Source: Cardiocondyla obscurior (taxonomy: Eukaryota > Arthropoda > Insecta > Hymenoptera > Formicidae). Taken from it: a stretch of 64,000 nt of DNA. Every line of letters begins with the position of its first letter. Position 1 is the first letter of the stretch. The position numbers and the translations under genes were made by a program. Of this stretch, positions 50,366 to 61,900 are shown piece after piece. The notes below the pieces were generated by a model. The model saw only the letters and a program-made list of their open reading frames with translations. It was not told the DNA's origin and did no database searches. The stretch spans positions 7,755,001 to 7,819,000 of the forward strand of contig NC_091865.1 in NCBI RefSeq assembly GCF_019399895.1, written 5' to 3'.

Positions 50366-51799
50366 AATTAATCGATATAATCGATAGTCTCATATTTCCC
50401 CAAGGAAATTGGAGAAAAAACATTGTTGACAAAATTTTAAAATTAATCCAAGATTCCCTCATAGTTTCCTAAAAAAAAAAAAAATCTAGTGCTGATTCTT
50501 CGAACATTTACAATCAGGAAATTTCCTTTTTTTAATTCTTACAAGGGATGTTACCCGCAAAAAAATATATATGTATGTTATACACATAATGTATATACAT
50601 ATATATCTGCTACAGACATAAATCTATTACAATTCCTCTAAGTTTCGCGTATTTTTAATCAAGAATAAATAATTTTTCTTCGTATTTTGTATTTAAATTA
50701 ACTTTTCAATTTCTCAATGAAGAAAATAGAGTACTTGTAACTACAATATACATAAAGAGAAAATGTGTATGCACAATGCATGCTCCAATAGTGATAGCGA
50801 TTTATATACATAAATGATTGTTAAGATGCTACGCAGTTGAGTACATTTTAATACTCGTGTCAATTTAATGTTGGGTTTCGTGTCTGTAATAATACTGAGG
50901 GTATATGTACAAACTATCACAAATATAAAATGTCACAGCATGTATATTTCATCTTACATTAGTATTTCTTATCTGTACTTGAAACTAAGCCCGGGTTTAA
51001 AGAAGTACAAAGGAAAGTGACGACTATAACTAGGTTTCGTTTCCTTCCACAGAATTCTTACTTTTCACCATACAACGCTGATCATTGTGAATCAATCGTT
51101 TGTAAGGCAATACGTTCGTTACGATAATAGCATATAGTTGTTTATAATACTAAAAAAGAAAACGATTGTTTTTTTTCTCTTTTCTTTCCAATCGACTCGA
51201 GCGATGAAAGGATTTCGAAGTAAAACATATGAGTGGATTCAGCAAATTTCCAATCGCTACGGAAAGCGATATGAAGGAGATAATGCGCCGATTATTATAC
51301 ATTAATAATTATGTAATGAATTAACCAATGCTAACAGTGACGTTAAGGAATTGCGAGGAACGTCGTGAGAATATAGCGAATAAAAAGAGAGGAAAAAAAA
51401 AGAAGAAAAACGAAAACTCGAAATAATAATAAATATTATGTAAAACGATGCTTGTATATGATAACTATTTCCTCAATAAAGTAGCTGTTTTGCCTCGTAT
51501 CTGTCGCAGTGTATTAGGGTAAGTGATATTAGTCACAGTGAAGTAATGAAACGAAATGTAATTTGTAATTGTGAATAATAAGCAATACATGTTCGTAATG
51601 TACTTTGTAAGTACGTCTTGTGTGTATATATATATATGTATATATATATACATATATATATATCTTTTTTTTTATCTCCAGTTTAACATTAAATTCTATC
51701 TGTTAAAATATAATAAATGCAATTAAATATATAATACAAAATACATAACGAAACGAAATAATACACAAATATATACAATAAGGGAGGTGATTAATTGAT
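50366..51799 (+). other. eIF4H 3' UTR and intergenic region
   Basis: AT-rich DNA following the eIF4H stop. Plus-strand AATAAA hexamers occur at 50664-50669 and 51475-51480. A (TA)n-rich tract lies at about 51625-51662. No open frame of note and no gene was found. Confidence 0.6.
51475..51480 (+). terminator. candidate distal eIF4H poly(A) signal
   Basis: AATAAA in CCTCAATAAAGTAG, 1.1 kb past the stop codon. The proximal alternative is at 50664. Confidence 0.4.
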
Positions 51800-52350
51800 G
51801 CCAATTATTAACAAGTATTGTAATTTATTGTTATTAATGTGACAGTCGGTATGTCACTCACCCCCCTTCTTTCGTCGACACGAATATGAAACGTAAATTA
51901 TATCGCATTGTGACTTTTTTTTGCAGGAGAATATAACGGAATGCCGTTCAGCTGTTCGCTTGCCACGCCTCAACTTATTCCGATTCATCGTGTCCTCCCC
52001 TCCACCCTTCTCCTTTCGTCGGCGTCAACCCCTTCCGTTGGGCGGCCCAAGTTTAATATCCTGTGCAATCTGTGCCCGTTGTTCTGAGATTCTTCGTCGT
52101 GCCTGAACGCGGTGCGACCGCGTGACGTTTCGACGAATATCATAGCAGTTCGGTTTGATTTATTTACTGTGAGATGCGAACCAACGAAGCGGACCACGTT
52201 CAGAATTGAGATAACCTGTCTTGCCGTACGAGATATACCGGAGCAATACCACGTCGGGCGATTTCACGCACGCGGCTGAGGTGACCCTGAAATTGACCTT
52301 AAGTACGAACGAACAGCACGAACTTGTCTTGGATACTTCCAGTGTCCGAC
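51800..52350 (+). promoter_or_regulatory. septin promoter and 5' UTR region
   Basis: Lies between the eIF4H 3' region and the septin start codon. It turns from AT-rich to GC-richer at about 51940, and a short frame at 51921-52106 has no protein similarity. The septin transcription start probably lies here; no definite core promoter element was identified. Confidence 0.4.
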
Positions 52351-54325
52351 ATGTCGAGCGAGAGTGTGAAAACGGTAAGTCCTTTCTGGATTATTACGTG
52401 TCACACGAGTTCGATTAAGCTTGGTTTAAACCTACCTTTTGTTTCAAGATTAGAGTGGAAAATGTAGAAATAAATGAATGTTAATTGCAGAATATAAATC
52501 GATTAAATTCCAATTTAAAAGTATTCTATTAAAAAAATAAAAAAAAGATATGTGACTAAAGAACTTTGCACATGGCATGCATATTAAGTGATTATTTTAA
52601 TCTTCAAGATTTGTCTTTTGTCTTTAAACTTAATTTATTTTAGATACTTACGTACGCCTTTTTTCAGTTTGCCAGTCTCGAGACACCCGGATATGTAGGA
52701 TTTGCAAACTTGCCAAATCAAGTGCACCGAAAGTCTGTGAAAAAAGGCTTTGAGTTCACACTTATGGTTGTAGGAGAATCCGGCCTTGGAAAGTCTACCT
52801 TGGTCAATAGTTTATTCCTTACAGATTTGTATCCTGAGCGGATAATTCCTGATGCAGTTGGTAGGCACAAGCAGGTTTATTTTGAAACTTTAGACTTAAT
52901 ATTCAAATTAAACTACAATTCTTTAACAATTTTTTTAATAATTAAAATGCTCATTTATTTCTGCAAATAGAGAAAACCAATCAGACTGTCAAACTTGATG
53001 CTTCTACAGTTGAGATAGAAGAGCGAGGTGTAAAGCTTAGATTAACAGTTGTCGATACACCTGGTTATGGAGATGCAATTGATAACACAGACAGCTTTCG
53101 AGCTATTATTCAGTATATAGACGATCAATTCGAAAGATTTCTTCGCGACGAAAGTGGTCTCAATAGAAGGAATATTGTAGATAATAGAATACATTGTTGT
53201 TTCTATTTCATCTCTCCATTCGGTCATGGGTATAAATTATTCTCTAAAATTAAAATTAGCTTAAAATTAAAGACATGCATAGTAAAACAAATAATGCAGC
53301 TGGCTCTTTTATTTATAGATATTTTTTTTTTCTAGGTTGAAGCCATTAGATATCGAGTTTATGAAACAACTTCATAACAAAGTTAATATAGTACCTGTAA
53401 TAGCGAAAGCTGATGTACTTACCAAAAAGGAAGTTTTGCGCTTGAAAAAAAGAGTTATGGAGGAAATTGAAGGCAATGGAATCAAAATATACCCTTTACC
53501 GGACTGTGATAGCGACGAAGATGAAGATTACAAAGAACAAGTACGTCAATTGAAAGAAGCTGTTCCGTTTGCAGTGTGCGGTGCGAATACTTTGCTCGAA
53601 GTCAAGGGAAAGAGAGTACGCGGTCGACTATATCCGTGGGGCGTGGTTGAAGTAGAGAACCCAGATCATTGCGATTTTATCAAGTTAAGGACGATGTTGA
53701 TGTAAGTTTTTATAATTATTTAAATTTTTACGATAATATAAGTCTAATATTATAATTTTTTTTTATAGCACGCATATGCAAGATTTACAAGAAGTAACTC
53801 AAGAGGTGCATTATGAAAATTATCGCAGTGAGAGACTGGCAAAAGGAGCTCCAGTGCCACCCCGACGTCAAACGTGAGTACATACATTTTATTTTACTAA
53901 ACATTACAAAAAGTAACGCTTTACGCGCGTTATTTATTATTTATTTTTATTTTTTTTTTTTTTTAACTTAGTTAATAATTTTCGGTAACAAACTACGGAT
54001 GAACGTACATATTTTACGTAATATCTTAAACTTTTTTTGTTTCTTAAAAATTTTTTTATGTAAAATATATATAACGAGCGGTGCAGTAAAACTAAACGAG
54101 AGAACCAATATATATCACGAAAAAGCATCAACAATGAATTCGATTCGATCTAACACTGGTTTTTTAAAGATATGATAATATTATATTTGCAGCATTGCTG
54201 AAACTGAAAAAAATAATACTGTATCAGAAAAAGATCGCATTTTGCAAGAAAAAGAAGCAGAAATACGGCACATGCAAGAATTGCTGGCTGTGATGCAAGC
54301 GCAAATGCAACAACAGCAACCTTGA
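52351..54325 (+). CDS. Sep1: septin, Drosophila Septin-1 / human SEPT2 group
   Basis: Exons 52351-52374, 52668-52860, 52971-53229, 53336-53701, 53769-53873, 54193-54325, in phase, giving 359 residues. A polybasic stretch (HRKSVKK, 28-34) precedes the GTPase domain, with G1 GESGLGKST (44-52), G3 DTPG (101-104) and G4 AKAD (182-185). The septin unique element is intact, and a short coiled coil ends in MQAQMQQQQP. Septins form hetero-oligomeric filaments at cytokinetic rings and the cell cortex; the SEPT2 group is normally a central subunit with catalytic activity. The first exon encodes only eight residues (MSSESVKT), chosen because ACG-GTAAGT joins in phase to the exon starting FASLETPG, which matches the conserved septin N-terminus. 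Alternative first exons are possible. Confidence 0.95.
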
Positions 54326-55964
54326 TTAAGCATGCATTTGTGTGAAACCGACGTGTGAAATAAGGAAAGTGACTCCTCCATTGTTACGAGTGCCAAAAAG
54401 ATTTATAACATTTTTGTAGTAAGTTATATGATTTAAAGATCTTGGTTTCAGGCGCAATATTTTTCTAATCTTGTCTTTTATGAAGACAATCTCCTTTTGA
54501 TATACGATTTATAGGCATTTATTAGTAAAAATATGGAAATACTAATTATCTTTTAGTAAGTGCACATTACCGATATCGGGGGTAATTAACGCCTCTATTA
54601 GCCATTCAATGCCTTGTCCAGAACAAATAGACCAACAGAATGGATCTCATTGTGAGAAAGTATTAAACAAATGTTTGCATATCCAAGGTTGACAGGTAAG
54701 GCACTTCAGTGGTTTATTATCCCGTTTTTTCAAAAATTTATTTGCATGAGAATCTATTTTGAAGATTTTACAGTGCATTTATCGAGAATCTTATTCAGAT
54801 TTTTGTTCTTAAATTGATTCATTTGTTCTCTATGTAATTAGTTTACTGATAAACTCTTTAACATTTTATCTCGTATATCTATCCTGTATTTTAACATAGA
54901 CATAATAAGATCTTATTACATAAGTAAAGTATATAACATTCTTTGTCGCAAAAAAATATTAAATATTTTATACATGCAAAGAAATAGAAATTTTACTTCG
55001 GATAATTATACAACAGCATGATTTGAAAAAGAATTATAAAAAAGTGCCTTACAATTTTTATCTATATCACTATAATACAGTACGAATAATAACGTATAAT
55101 AAATCTAAATGCTTTTTTATGTATAAATATGCAAACGATTTGTTGTGAACATCTTAATTGCATTTAACCTATTTCCGTAATTGAACAACATGTTCACGAT
55201 GAGTGACTTTTATATTTATAGATTAATAAATAAAAATTAAAAATTAATAAATAAATAAAAAAAAGAATCTCATATAAGACAAATATATATAAACTTTAAA
55301 AGGCTGATGCAATTTTCGGATAAAAAGATCTGAATGTAAGATTATACCTAAAATATAATTACGTGTCGTTTAGTTATTAATATGTGACCTGACTGAGAAG
55401 TAAAGAGGTATGAATATATGTCAAAACCTTTTTTAAAAAAGAGTAATCAAAAGTTATTTTTAAACATATATTAAACTTTTTTTTTCCTTGCAATTGGCCA
55501 TTTGTAACTTCTTCCTTCTAAGCTTTTCTATGTATAAGGTCACGAAACATATAAATAATAGTATGTATTTCTAAATATTCATAAATATATTCCTTATATA
55601 TAATAGAAACTTGTGTTTCTAGAAGTAAAAACATAATGTTAAGATGAATGTCATTACCGATTTAAGAATTTTTTTACATATATCACATATAAATATTCCC
55701 TTGTGTGAATTGTTTCATGCAATACAACGAAACGTGTAAAATGTGATTACATATAAGAATAATGCTTAAAGAAATTTTACATAAGTATTAAGTGATTAAA
55801 TTAATCAAAAGGGCAATATATTTTACGTTTTTAATTCAATCGCACGATACAAGTTTTACGAGCATATTTACACTGAAAACACTTCTATGTTTTTATACAG
55901 GAATTATATAAATTTTTATATCTCTTTTATACAAATATATGTCTTTTAACAATCTATTCACGGA
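54326..55964. other. convergent 3' region septin (+) / TIM22 (-)
   Basis: AT-rich, no gene. Plus-strand AATAAA at 55225-55230 is a possible septin poly(A) site. No canonical minus-strand hexamer was noticed close to the TIM22 stop. Confidence 0.55.
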
Positions 55965-57106
55965 CTAAGATCTATGCATATAATAATCTATTGCTGTTGA
56001 AAAGGCTGCAAAACCTGCGGCACCGACTATACCTGCTTTTATACCAGCTGCAAAGAATAGCACAAGATTAATTTAGATTAGATAAATTAGAAAAGCATTA
56101 ATTATAATCCATGTGAAAGTTAATTAATACCTCTCAAGCCAATTAATCCACCTGTTACACCGCCTGCGTACGTGCCGTTCTTCCAATCAGTTTTACCTCT
56201 ATACTAAAATCAAAATTGTTTTTATAACATGCTAAAAACATATTAAATGAAATAATAAACTTTGTCTGCAAAGTTTTTAATACAAGTTCATAGAGCATTA
56301 CCGATTCTATCGTGCACTCAACGGCAGAAAATATGCATCCAACAACCGCGAAGTTTTTTGCATAGCCGAGAGTTGTGGTTTTCATCTCCTTCAGTATTTC
56401 TCGCGCGCTCTGTTGCCTTTCGACGCTCGCTACGTTTGGATTCACGCTAGAGGAAAACAGTCCAATAGCTGCCCCCAAACCATATCCTAAAAGATTAATA
56501 TTTATATTAATTTAGATTACTGCTATTTAATTTTGACAAACAATAAATTGCTTTTAAATATACAGTCCGAAATAAAATGCCGAATTGTAAAACTGTGGAT
56601 AAGGAGATTAGAAGTGGAGATGAAAAGTCCTGTAGTACGGGTTTATAAAATTAAAACAAGCAAATAGCGCCTTTGTTTGTCGCGTTCACTCACCCGCGTT
56701 TCTTTGTCGCCTTTGTTCCTAAACATTTTAATTTTTTTTTTAATAATGGTATTTTAATAATCACAAATTTTACAAACCCATTTGACATTTTATTTCGGAC
56801 ACGCGTATAATAAATATTATAGTTAGTAATATTCAATATCTGTTGTATTCAGTGAAATGGCATACCGATAACACAACTCATAATGCTCTTGAACGCACAG
56901 CTTTCCATCATAGTATCTATCCTCTTCTCCTCGATAGTTTTTATATGTACAGGTCCCAACATCCTGGGAATTATAATGTTCTCCCTGAAATGTCGTTGGT
57001 CTCCAACGAGGTACAGAGCGACCTTGTCGAGCTCGTCGTCGCTTAGAGTCACTTTCTTTCCGACGTTTGCCAGTGAAATCGTCTTCCCCAGATCAGTGGG
57101 ATACAT
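55965..57106 (-). CDS. TIMM22: mitochondrial import inner membrane translocase subunit Tim22
   Basis: Exons in coding order 57106-56866, 56486-56302, 56203-56131, 56047-55965, in phase, giving 193 residues, the usual length. The Tim17/Tim22/Tim23 family domain covers the second half, with Gly-rich membrane segments such as GYGLGAAIGLF, GGVTGGLIGL and AGIVGAAGFAAFS. The paired cysteines that form the structural disulphide in this family are plausibly Cys72 or Cys77 with the Cys-Ile-Phe and Glu-Cys-Thr region. Tim22 is the channel subunit of the carrier translocase, inserting multi-spanning metabolite carriers into the inner membrane. Intron 1 contains an inverted-repeat element related by its ends to the foldback MITEs. 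Confidence 0.94.
56563..56802. mobile_element. inverted-repeat element related to the hAT-like MITEs
   Basis: Left end CAGTCCGAAATAAAATGCC and right end CATTTTATTTCGGACAC are complementary over GTCCGAAATAAAATG. After a small gap the pairing continues (TTGTAAAACTGTGG against TTGTAAAATTTGTG), so the terminal repeats are about 40 bp. The AATAAAATG end resembles that of the element at 61534 (CTCGAAATAAAATG). The duplication is unclear: TAAATATA on the left and TAAATATT about 14 bp beyond the right end. Located in TIM22 intron 1. Confidence 0.55.
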
Positions 57107-57594
57107 TTTCTATATAATATTCGTGACGATCTGAGCGTAAATATACATCACCGTGAAGTCGCGACAAATTTTAAACACCTGCCGATTGGAAAGTCCATCT
57201 CTCACGTATTAAGTTGAATTCGAAACAGAATAATTTGAAATATGGTACTGCATTAAATGTCGCGACAATTTGTAAAAAAGTTAGGCACGTTGCAACTACA
57301 TTTCATTGAAAAAGATTGCGTATAACTAACCAGTTGTAGACAGCGTGTTTATCATGCTTCCTAACCAAATTCATAGAAAAAGTAGAGAATATGAAAAATA
57401 AAATGTCTCGACGGTCTCGACTCTGACGAGCTCGACGGTGGCGTTTCATAACGAATTTTCTTGAAACTAAAATTATGAAATTAACCCACTGGTACAAATT
57501 ATTCGGCAATTTAGGATATTAAAAAAAATAAGAATATTAGATTCGTTAAACATTATATTTCTTTTTTTTATTATTACATTATTTTCTTCCTTTC
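57107..57594. other. spacer between TIM22 start and NOP53 stop (both -)
   Basis: 488 bp holding the TIM22 promoter and 5' UTR and the NOP53 3' UTR. Minus-strand AATAAA at 57567-57572 lies 23 bp past the NOP53 stop, so the NOP53 3' UTR is probably very short. An open frame at 57303-57509 (-) has no recognisable similarity. Confidence 0.55.
57567..57572 (-). terminator. candidate NOP53 poly(A) signal
   Basis: AATAAA on the minus strand 23 bp beyond the stop codon. Confidence 0.5.
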
Positions 57595-59396
57595 TCAATG
57601 GGTTGTATCCAAATTTATTCGATGGTCTGGCTTTATAAATTTTTTCATCTTTGCTTTGTCTCGTTTCCTAAATTACAAAAAAAGTAAATATGTATAAAAA
57701 TATATTAAATAATTCATTAATAATTTGTTAATATTCAAACGATAATTAATCAGTAATTTTCATTACTTTATAAATCTATTTCTTTATACTTACAATTTTA
57801 TAGTAGCTGGTGGAATAATGTTTCTTTGTTGAAACGATTTATATCGTTCTTTTAGTAAATTTTTAGAAGGATTACAATTTCTTAAATTCCCAGTCAGTTC
57901 TTCTGCAAGCTGGAAATCAGGATCAATTGGCTCAAATTTTGTCTTGCTCAGAGTTTTCGGCATGGACAAGTTGATTTCATGTTTTTTAATTCGTTTTTGT
58001 CGTAGTAATTCTTGCTTCTTTTCTTTCTCCTCTATTTGCTTTTGCAAAGCTTTTAGTTTATAAATATCTGAAATTTTCTTTTTCTTGAGTTTGTCTAATG
58101 CATGTATATTAGTTGCTTGTTTTTGTTCTCGTTGTTTTCTTCTTTGAACAAGTGTCTTTTTGGCATTCTTTACAGGTTTTTTATTTGTTACTGCAGTAGA
58201 TGAATTTTTATCATCATTTTCTTCTTCTTTATCACTGTCTTTCTCACCAGACTTCGAATTTAATGATTGAGCTGTGGATAAACCTTGTAACATTTCTTTC
58301 ATCATATTCTCGTTTTGTTTCTTTAATGAGATCTAAAAAAAAGAAATAACATTATAAATTTATATTTAAAGGATATCAAATGTAATAATTAAAAAAATGT
58401 GCAGAATACAATATAGAATGATATGCTTATACAAGAAAATATATAGTAGCATTTATATATGAGAATAAAAAGTACTTTTTTAAACATCTGTGTTGTGACT
58501 CTGTCCAAATGTTCTTCTTCTTTCATAAGTTTTAATTCTTTTTTGACAACTTCTTGTAATAGTTCCTGGTGACTGGAATATGATGGATTATAAGATGTAC
58601 CTGGATGTGGTATTTCTACTGCAGGTAAAGGAGATGGTTTTTTATGCAATGATGAAGGTATGTTTCTTTTTTTCATTCCTAAGTGGCTAACTATATGTCT
58701 AATGTTATCTGAAGACATCCATTCAGTGACTGTTTCTGGCAATAAAACATTTGTGCTATTCCACATATCATATTTAAACTCTCCTTTTTTAGGACAATTT
58801 GCTTTAATAGCCTTTGCAAGCATTCTATTCTTCAATGCTTCCTTCTCTTTTAGTTTTAAAATACCCAACTTCTTTCTTTCCATTTCTCTTTGCTGTAATA
58901 TAGAACTCATGCGTTCTTCTTTAGTTCTTACACGGTTTCTTTTAGAAATTGGATCAGGCACATTTGTATGTGATTTCAAAGAAGCAAAACATTTTGGCTC
59001 TTTGATCTTTAGTGCTAATCTGGCAGCACGTTTAGAAACTGCATTTTCAATTTTATTATCTTTATCAATAACAAACAACTGAGTATCTGTACGATTAGCA
59101 AAAGATCCACCCAATCGTTCCTCTAATCTATTATTATCAAGAAATGCATCAACATCTTTAACGTCAATATACTTTCTCCATGATTTTTTTGTTTTTTTTG
59201 ATACTTTGTGCTTTTTAGTTTTGGCATCAGGCTTGTCTAAAAAAAAATTCTTTACATGTACACCTACACATATAATTTTATGAACCAACTCGTCTTCTTC
59301 ACAATTATCATATAAATAAATATAAATCGTATCTTATAATTAATATTCTAACACATGACATTAAAGTCATAATATTTTAAACTTATATTTACCCAT
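57595..59396 (-). CDS. NOP53: ribosome biogenesis protein NOP53 (GLTSCR2 / PICT1)
   Basis: Exons in coding order 59396-59393, 59236-58476, 58332-57794, 57667-57595, in phase, giving 458 residues (human about 478). The N-terminal KTKKSWRKYIDVKDVDAFLD and the following FVIDKD are the recognised NOP53 signature; the rest is Lys/Glu-rich helix. The factor is needed for 60S subunit maturation and, in yeast, brings the Mtr4-exosome to 7S pre-rRNA; in vertebrates it also affects p53 signalling through ribosomal proteins. The first exon supplies only ATG plus one G: TTTATAAACATGG joins across GTAAAT to the acceptor at 59237, giving Met-Asp-Lys-Pro. This is preferred to the longer unspliced frame because the junction is canonical and removes an atypical hydrophobic extension. 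It is divergent from FAM50. Confidence 0.92.
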
Positions 59397-60059
59397 GTTT
59401 ATAGTATTTATGTTACTACATATAAGTCTTGATAATTTTTGTTAATTAAAATTTACGTTAATTTGTTTTACTGAACCACGTGTATGGAAAATATTTTAAC
59501 GATCTTAACACTGATTTAACTTAACCTCGTATGCTTGCATGTCTTGCAACTGTGCGTAGCGAACAATCGCTTAGTGAGCTCTTACATCTGATTGGAACAT
59601 TCTTTAAGATCTGAAAATATTCACTAATCAGATGCAAGAAATTATTATCAGATGAAGGAAATATTAGCTGCACTCGCTGCACTAGACGTTCAACTCTTTT
59701 ATGGGTTGTTCAGGTTCCGCTAGTTGTGGTGTGATATTCACCAGTATTTGTATACTGTAAGATTCTTTTATGAATCTTTGTTTTTGAAAGTTAGTTTAAT
59801 CATTTTACATACGTTTAACTTACATACGTTAAACTTATGAAAAGACTATTTAATGTGGTAATAGAGATATCTACAATACATGTTTTATTGCAAGAATTAT
59901 CAAATTTGAAGAGTAAGTTATAAATGTATTATTTGATATTTTTCTTTTCTTTTCTTTTAAGGATTTATGTGCATTGCGATAAATTTGGCAGAAGCATCAA
60001 GAAGCTCTTGTACTTAGCGAGCAGTAACTAAGTATAAAACAGTAACAAAAGTATAAAAC
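59397..60059. promoter_or_regulatory. shared 5' region of NOP53 (-) and FAM50 (+)
   Basis: 663 bp between opposite start codons. It contains an inverted repeat TCTTACATCTGATT (near 59579) and AATCAGATGCAAGA (near 59626), 13 of 14 matching, which could be a paired binding site or a small foldback remnant. The right part is presumably FAM50 5' UTR; a splice-like CTTTTAAG at 59957 hints at a 5' UTR intron, unproven. Confidence 0.5.
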
Positions 60060-61260
60060 ATGGCACACTACAAAGGAGCAGCCAGTGAAGCTGGCAGAGC
60101 CATGCAGTTGATGAAAAAGCGAGAGATTGCACAGCAGGAGATAGAACTACGAAAAAAGAAAATCGAAGATGACTTAAAAATTCATAATATAGAGAATAAA
60201 TTTGCAACTCATTACAATGCTGTTGAACAACAATTAAAAACTTCCACCATTGGTTTAGTTACATTAAATGAGATGAAAGCAAAGCAAGAAAACATAGTGA
60301 AGGAACGAGAGAGAAAGCTTGCTCAAAAAGAACGTGAAAGGGAACAGGAGAAGGAAAGAGCATTAGCAGCAAAACAGGCAGAAAAGAACAAGCAAAAAAG
60401 ACAGATTCAAGCTTTATCTTTCAATTTAGATGAGGATGAAACTGAGATTTCTGAAGAAGATGAAAAAGAAACTTCTGTAATGTTAGAAAATGTACAACCT
60501 AGTAGTCCTGTGATAAAAAAGATAAAAAAAAATCCAGATGTAGATACAAGTTTCTTGCCAGACAGAGAAAGAGAGGAAGAAGAAAATAAACTTAGGGAGG
60601 AATTGAGACAAGAATGGGCTAAAAAGCAAAACGTATTAAAGGAAGAAGAAATTGAAATTACATTTAGTTATTGGGATGGCTCTGGCCATCGTCGAAGCGT
60701 TATTATGAAAAAAGGTAATTCTATTTACCAGCTTCTTCAAAGATGTTTGGAAGTTTTAAGACGCGAATTTAGCGAGCTGAAAACAGTAATGGCAGATCAA
60801 TTGATGTATGTCAAGGAAGATCTTATATTACCACATCACTATACTTTTTATGATTTTATTGTAACAAAGGTAAAAATATAACATTTACAAAATAACGTTA
60901 CAATATTTTAATATATTTATATATAAAACGTTATGATTAGGCACGAGGAAAGAGTGGGCCTCTTTTCACATTTGACGTTCATGACGATATACGAGTTATG
61001 CATGACGCTTCAGTCGAAACTGAGGAATCACATGCTGGAAAAGTTTTACTTAGGTATTTAACGCAATACTTAGATAATATAATTTTTTACATATTTCGTT
61101 TTTATCTCTTTATATTTCACTCTGTGCTTATATTTTTAGATCATGGTACGAAAGGAATAAACACATTTTTCCAGCAAGTAGATGGGAACCCTTTGATCCA
61201 ACAAAAAGTTATGATAAATATACGGTATCGGATAAAAATAGAAAAAAAGATAAGATTTAA
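60060..61260 (+). CDS. FAM50A: FAM50 family protein (XAP5)
   Basis: Exons 60060-60869, 60941-61053, 61140-61260, in phase, giving 347 residues (human FAM50A about 339). The protein starts MAHYKGAASEAGRAMQLMKK, the invariant N-terminus of the XAP5 family. A long charged coiled coil follows to about residue 125, then an acidic stretch, then the globular XAP5 domain with ITFSYWDGSGHRR and the conserved HIFPASRWEPFDPTK near the end. FAM50 proteins are nuclear and associate with the spliceosome in vertebrates; the plant orthologue XCT affects the clock and small-RNA pathways. The AATAAA at 61259-61264 overlaps the stop codon, and a second lies inside the foldback element at 61544. Confidence 0.95.
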
Positions 61261-61533
61261 TAAATTTAGATTCAACGAATTATCATTTAATTTGAATACG
61301 CAGAATGTATAATGTTATAATATTGATAAAATAATTTTATTTTCTTGTACATATCGTAACAATGTATATTGTCATAATAGTAATTTTAATTCTTTCATTT
61401 TTTAATATTTATTTACTTTATCATATACATAAATTAAATTGCAAAAATTTAAGAAAAATTAAAAATATATCAATAATTCAATGATTTCAATATAGTCGGA
61501 ATTAATATAAAAATAAAAACCTATTCTTAAATC

Positions 61534-61797
61534 CAGTGCTCGAAATAAAATGTACATTTCGACTCGATTCTAAATACTCCTCCTCCGTTTCTCCCCACTA
61601 TAGCTCAAAGGCTAGCGGCCGAGTTGCCGATCGCGCGTGTGACGCTATGTCTCACTACATTTATCACATAAAAACACTTGAGATATAGCGTCACACGCGC
61701 GATCGGCAACTCGGCCGCTAGCCTTTGAGCTATAGTGAGGGTACGGAGGAAGAGTATTTAGAAGCGGGCCGAAATGTGCATTTTATTCCGAGCACTG
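61534..61797. mobile_element. hAT-like foldback MITE, copy 2 (264 bp)
   Basis: Arms of about 120 bp are near-perfect reverse complements, including an uninterrupted match of about 53 bp starting CACTATAGCTCAAAGG, around a short loop near 61660. Ends are CAGTGCTCGAAATAAAATG on the left and CATTTTATTCCGAGCACTG on the right. Flanks CTTAAATC (61526-61533) and CTTTAATC (61798-61805) match 7 of 8, a decayed 8-bp duplication typical of hAT elements. It shares the CCCCACTATnGCTCAAAG core with copy 1. No coding capacity. Confidence 0.85.
61782..61787 (-). terminator. candidate CDIN1 poly(A) signal inside the MITE
   Basis: AATAAA on the minus strand within the right terminal repeat of the foldback element, about 115 bp past the CDIN1 stop codon. 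A weaker ATTAAA at 61799-61804 lies just outside the element. Confidence 0.4.
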
Positions 61798-61900
61798 CTT
61801 TAATCTATTCCGATAGCAATTAAAAATATTAAAAATCTATCACGTTGTGTCTTGGAGATAGCTATACAAAAATAAATATATACAAGTATATCGATTATAA

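Larger units (their letters stand above)
61261..61900. other. convergent 3' region FAM50 (+) / CDIN1 (-)
   Basis: AT-rich spacer occupied largely by the foldback element at 61534-61797. Both genes run towards the element. No gene was found. Confidence 0.65.

Noticed and set aside
52042..52106. Possible extra N-terminal septin coding exon
   Set aside because: The frame around 51921-52106 has no donor in phase with the septin exon at 52668, while the short ATG exon at 52351 joins perfectly.
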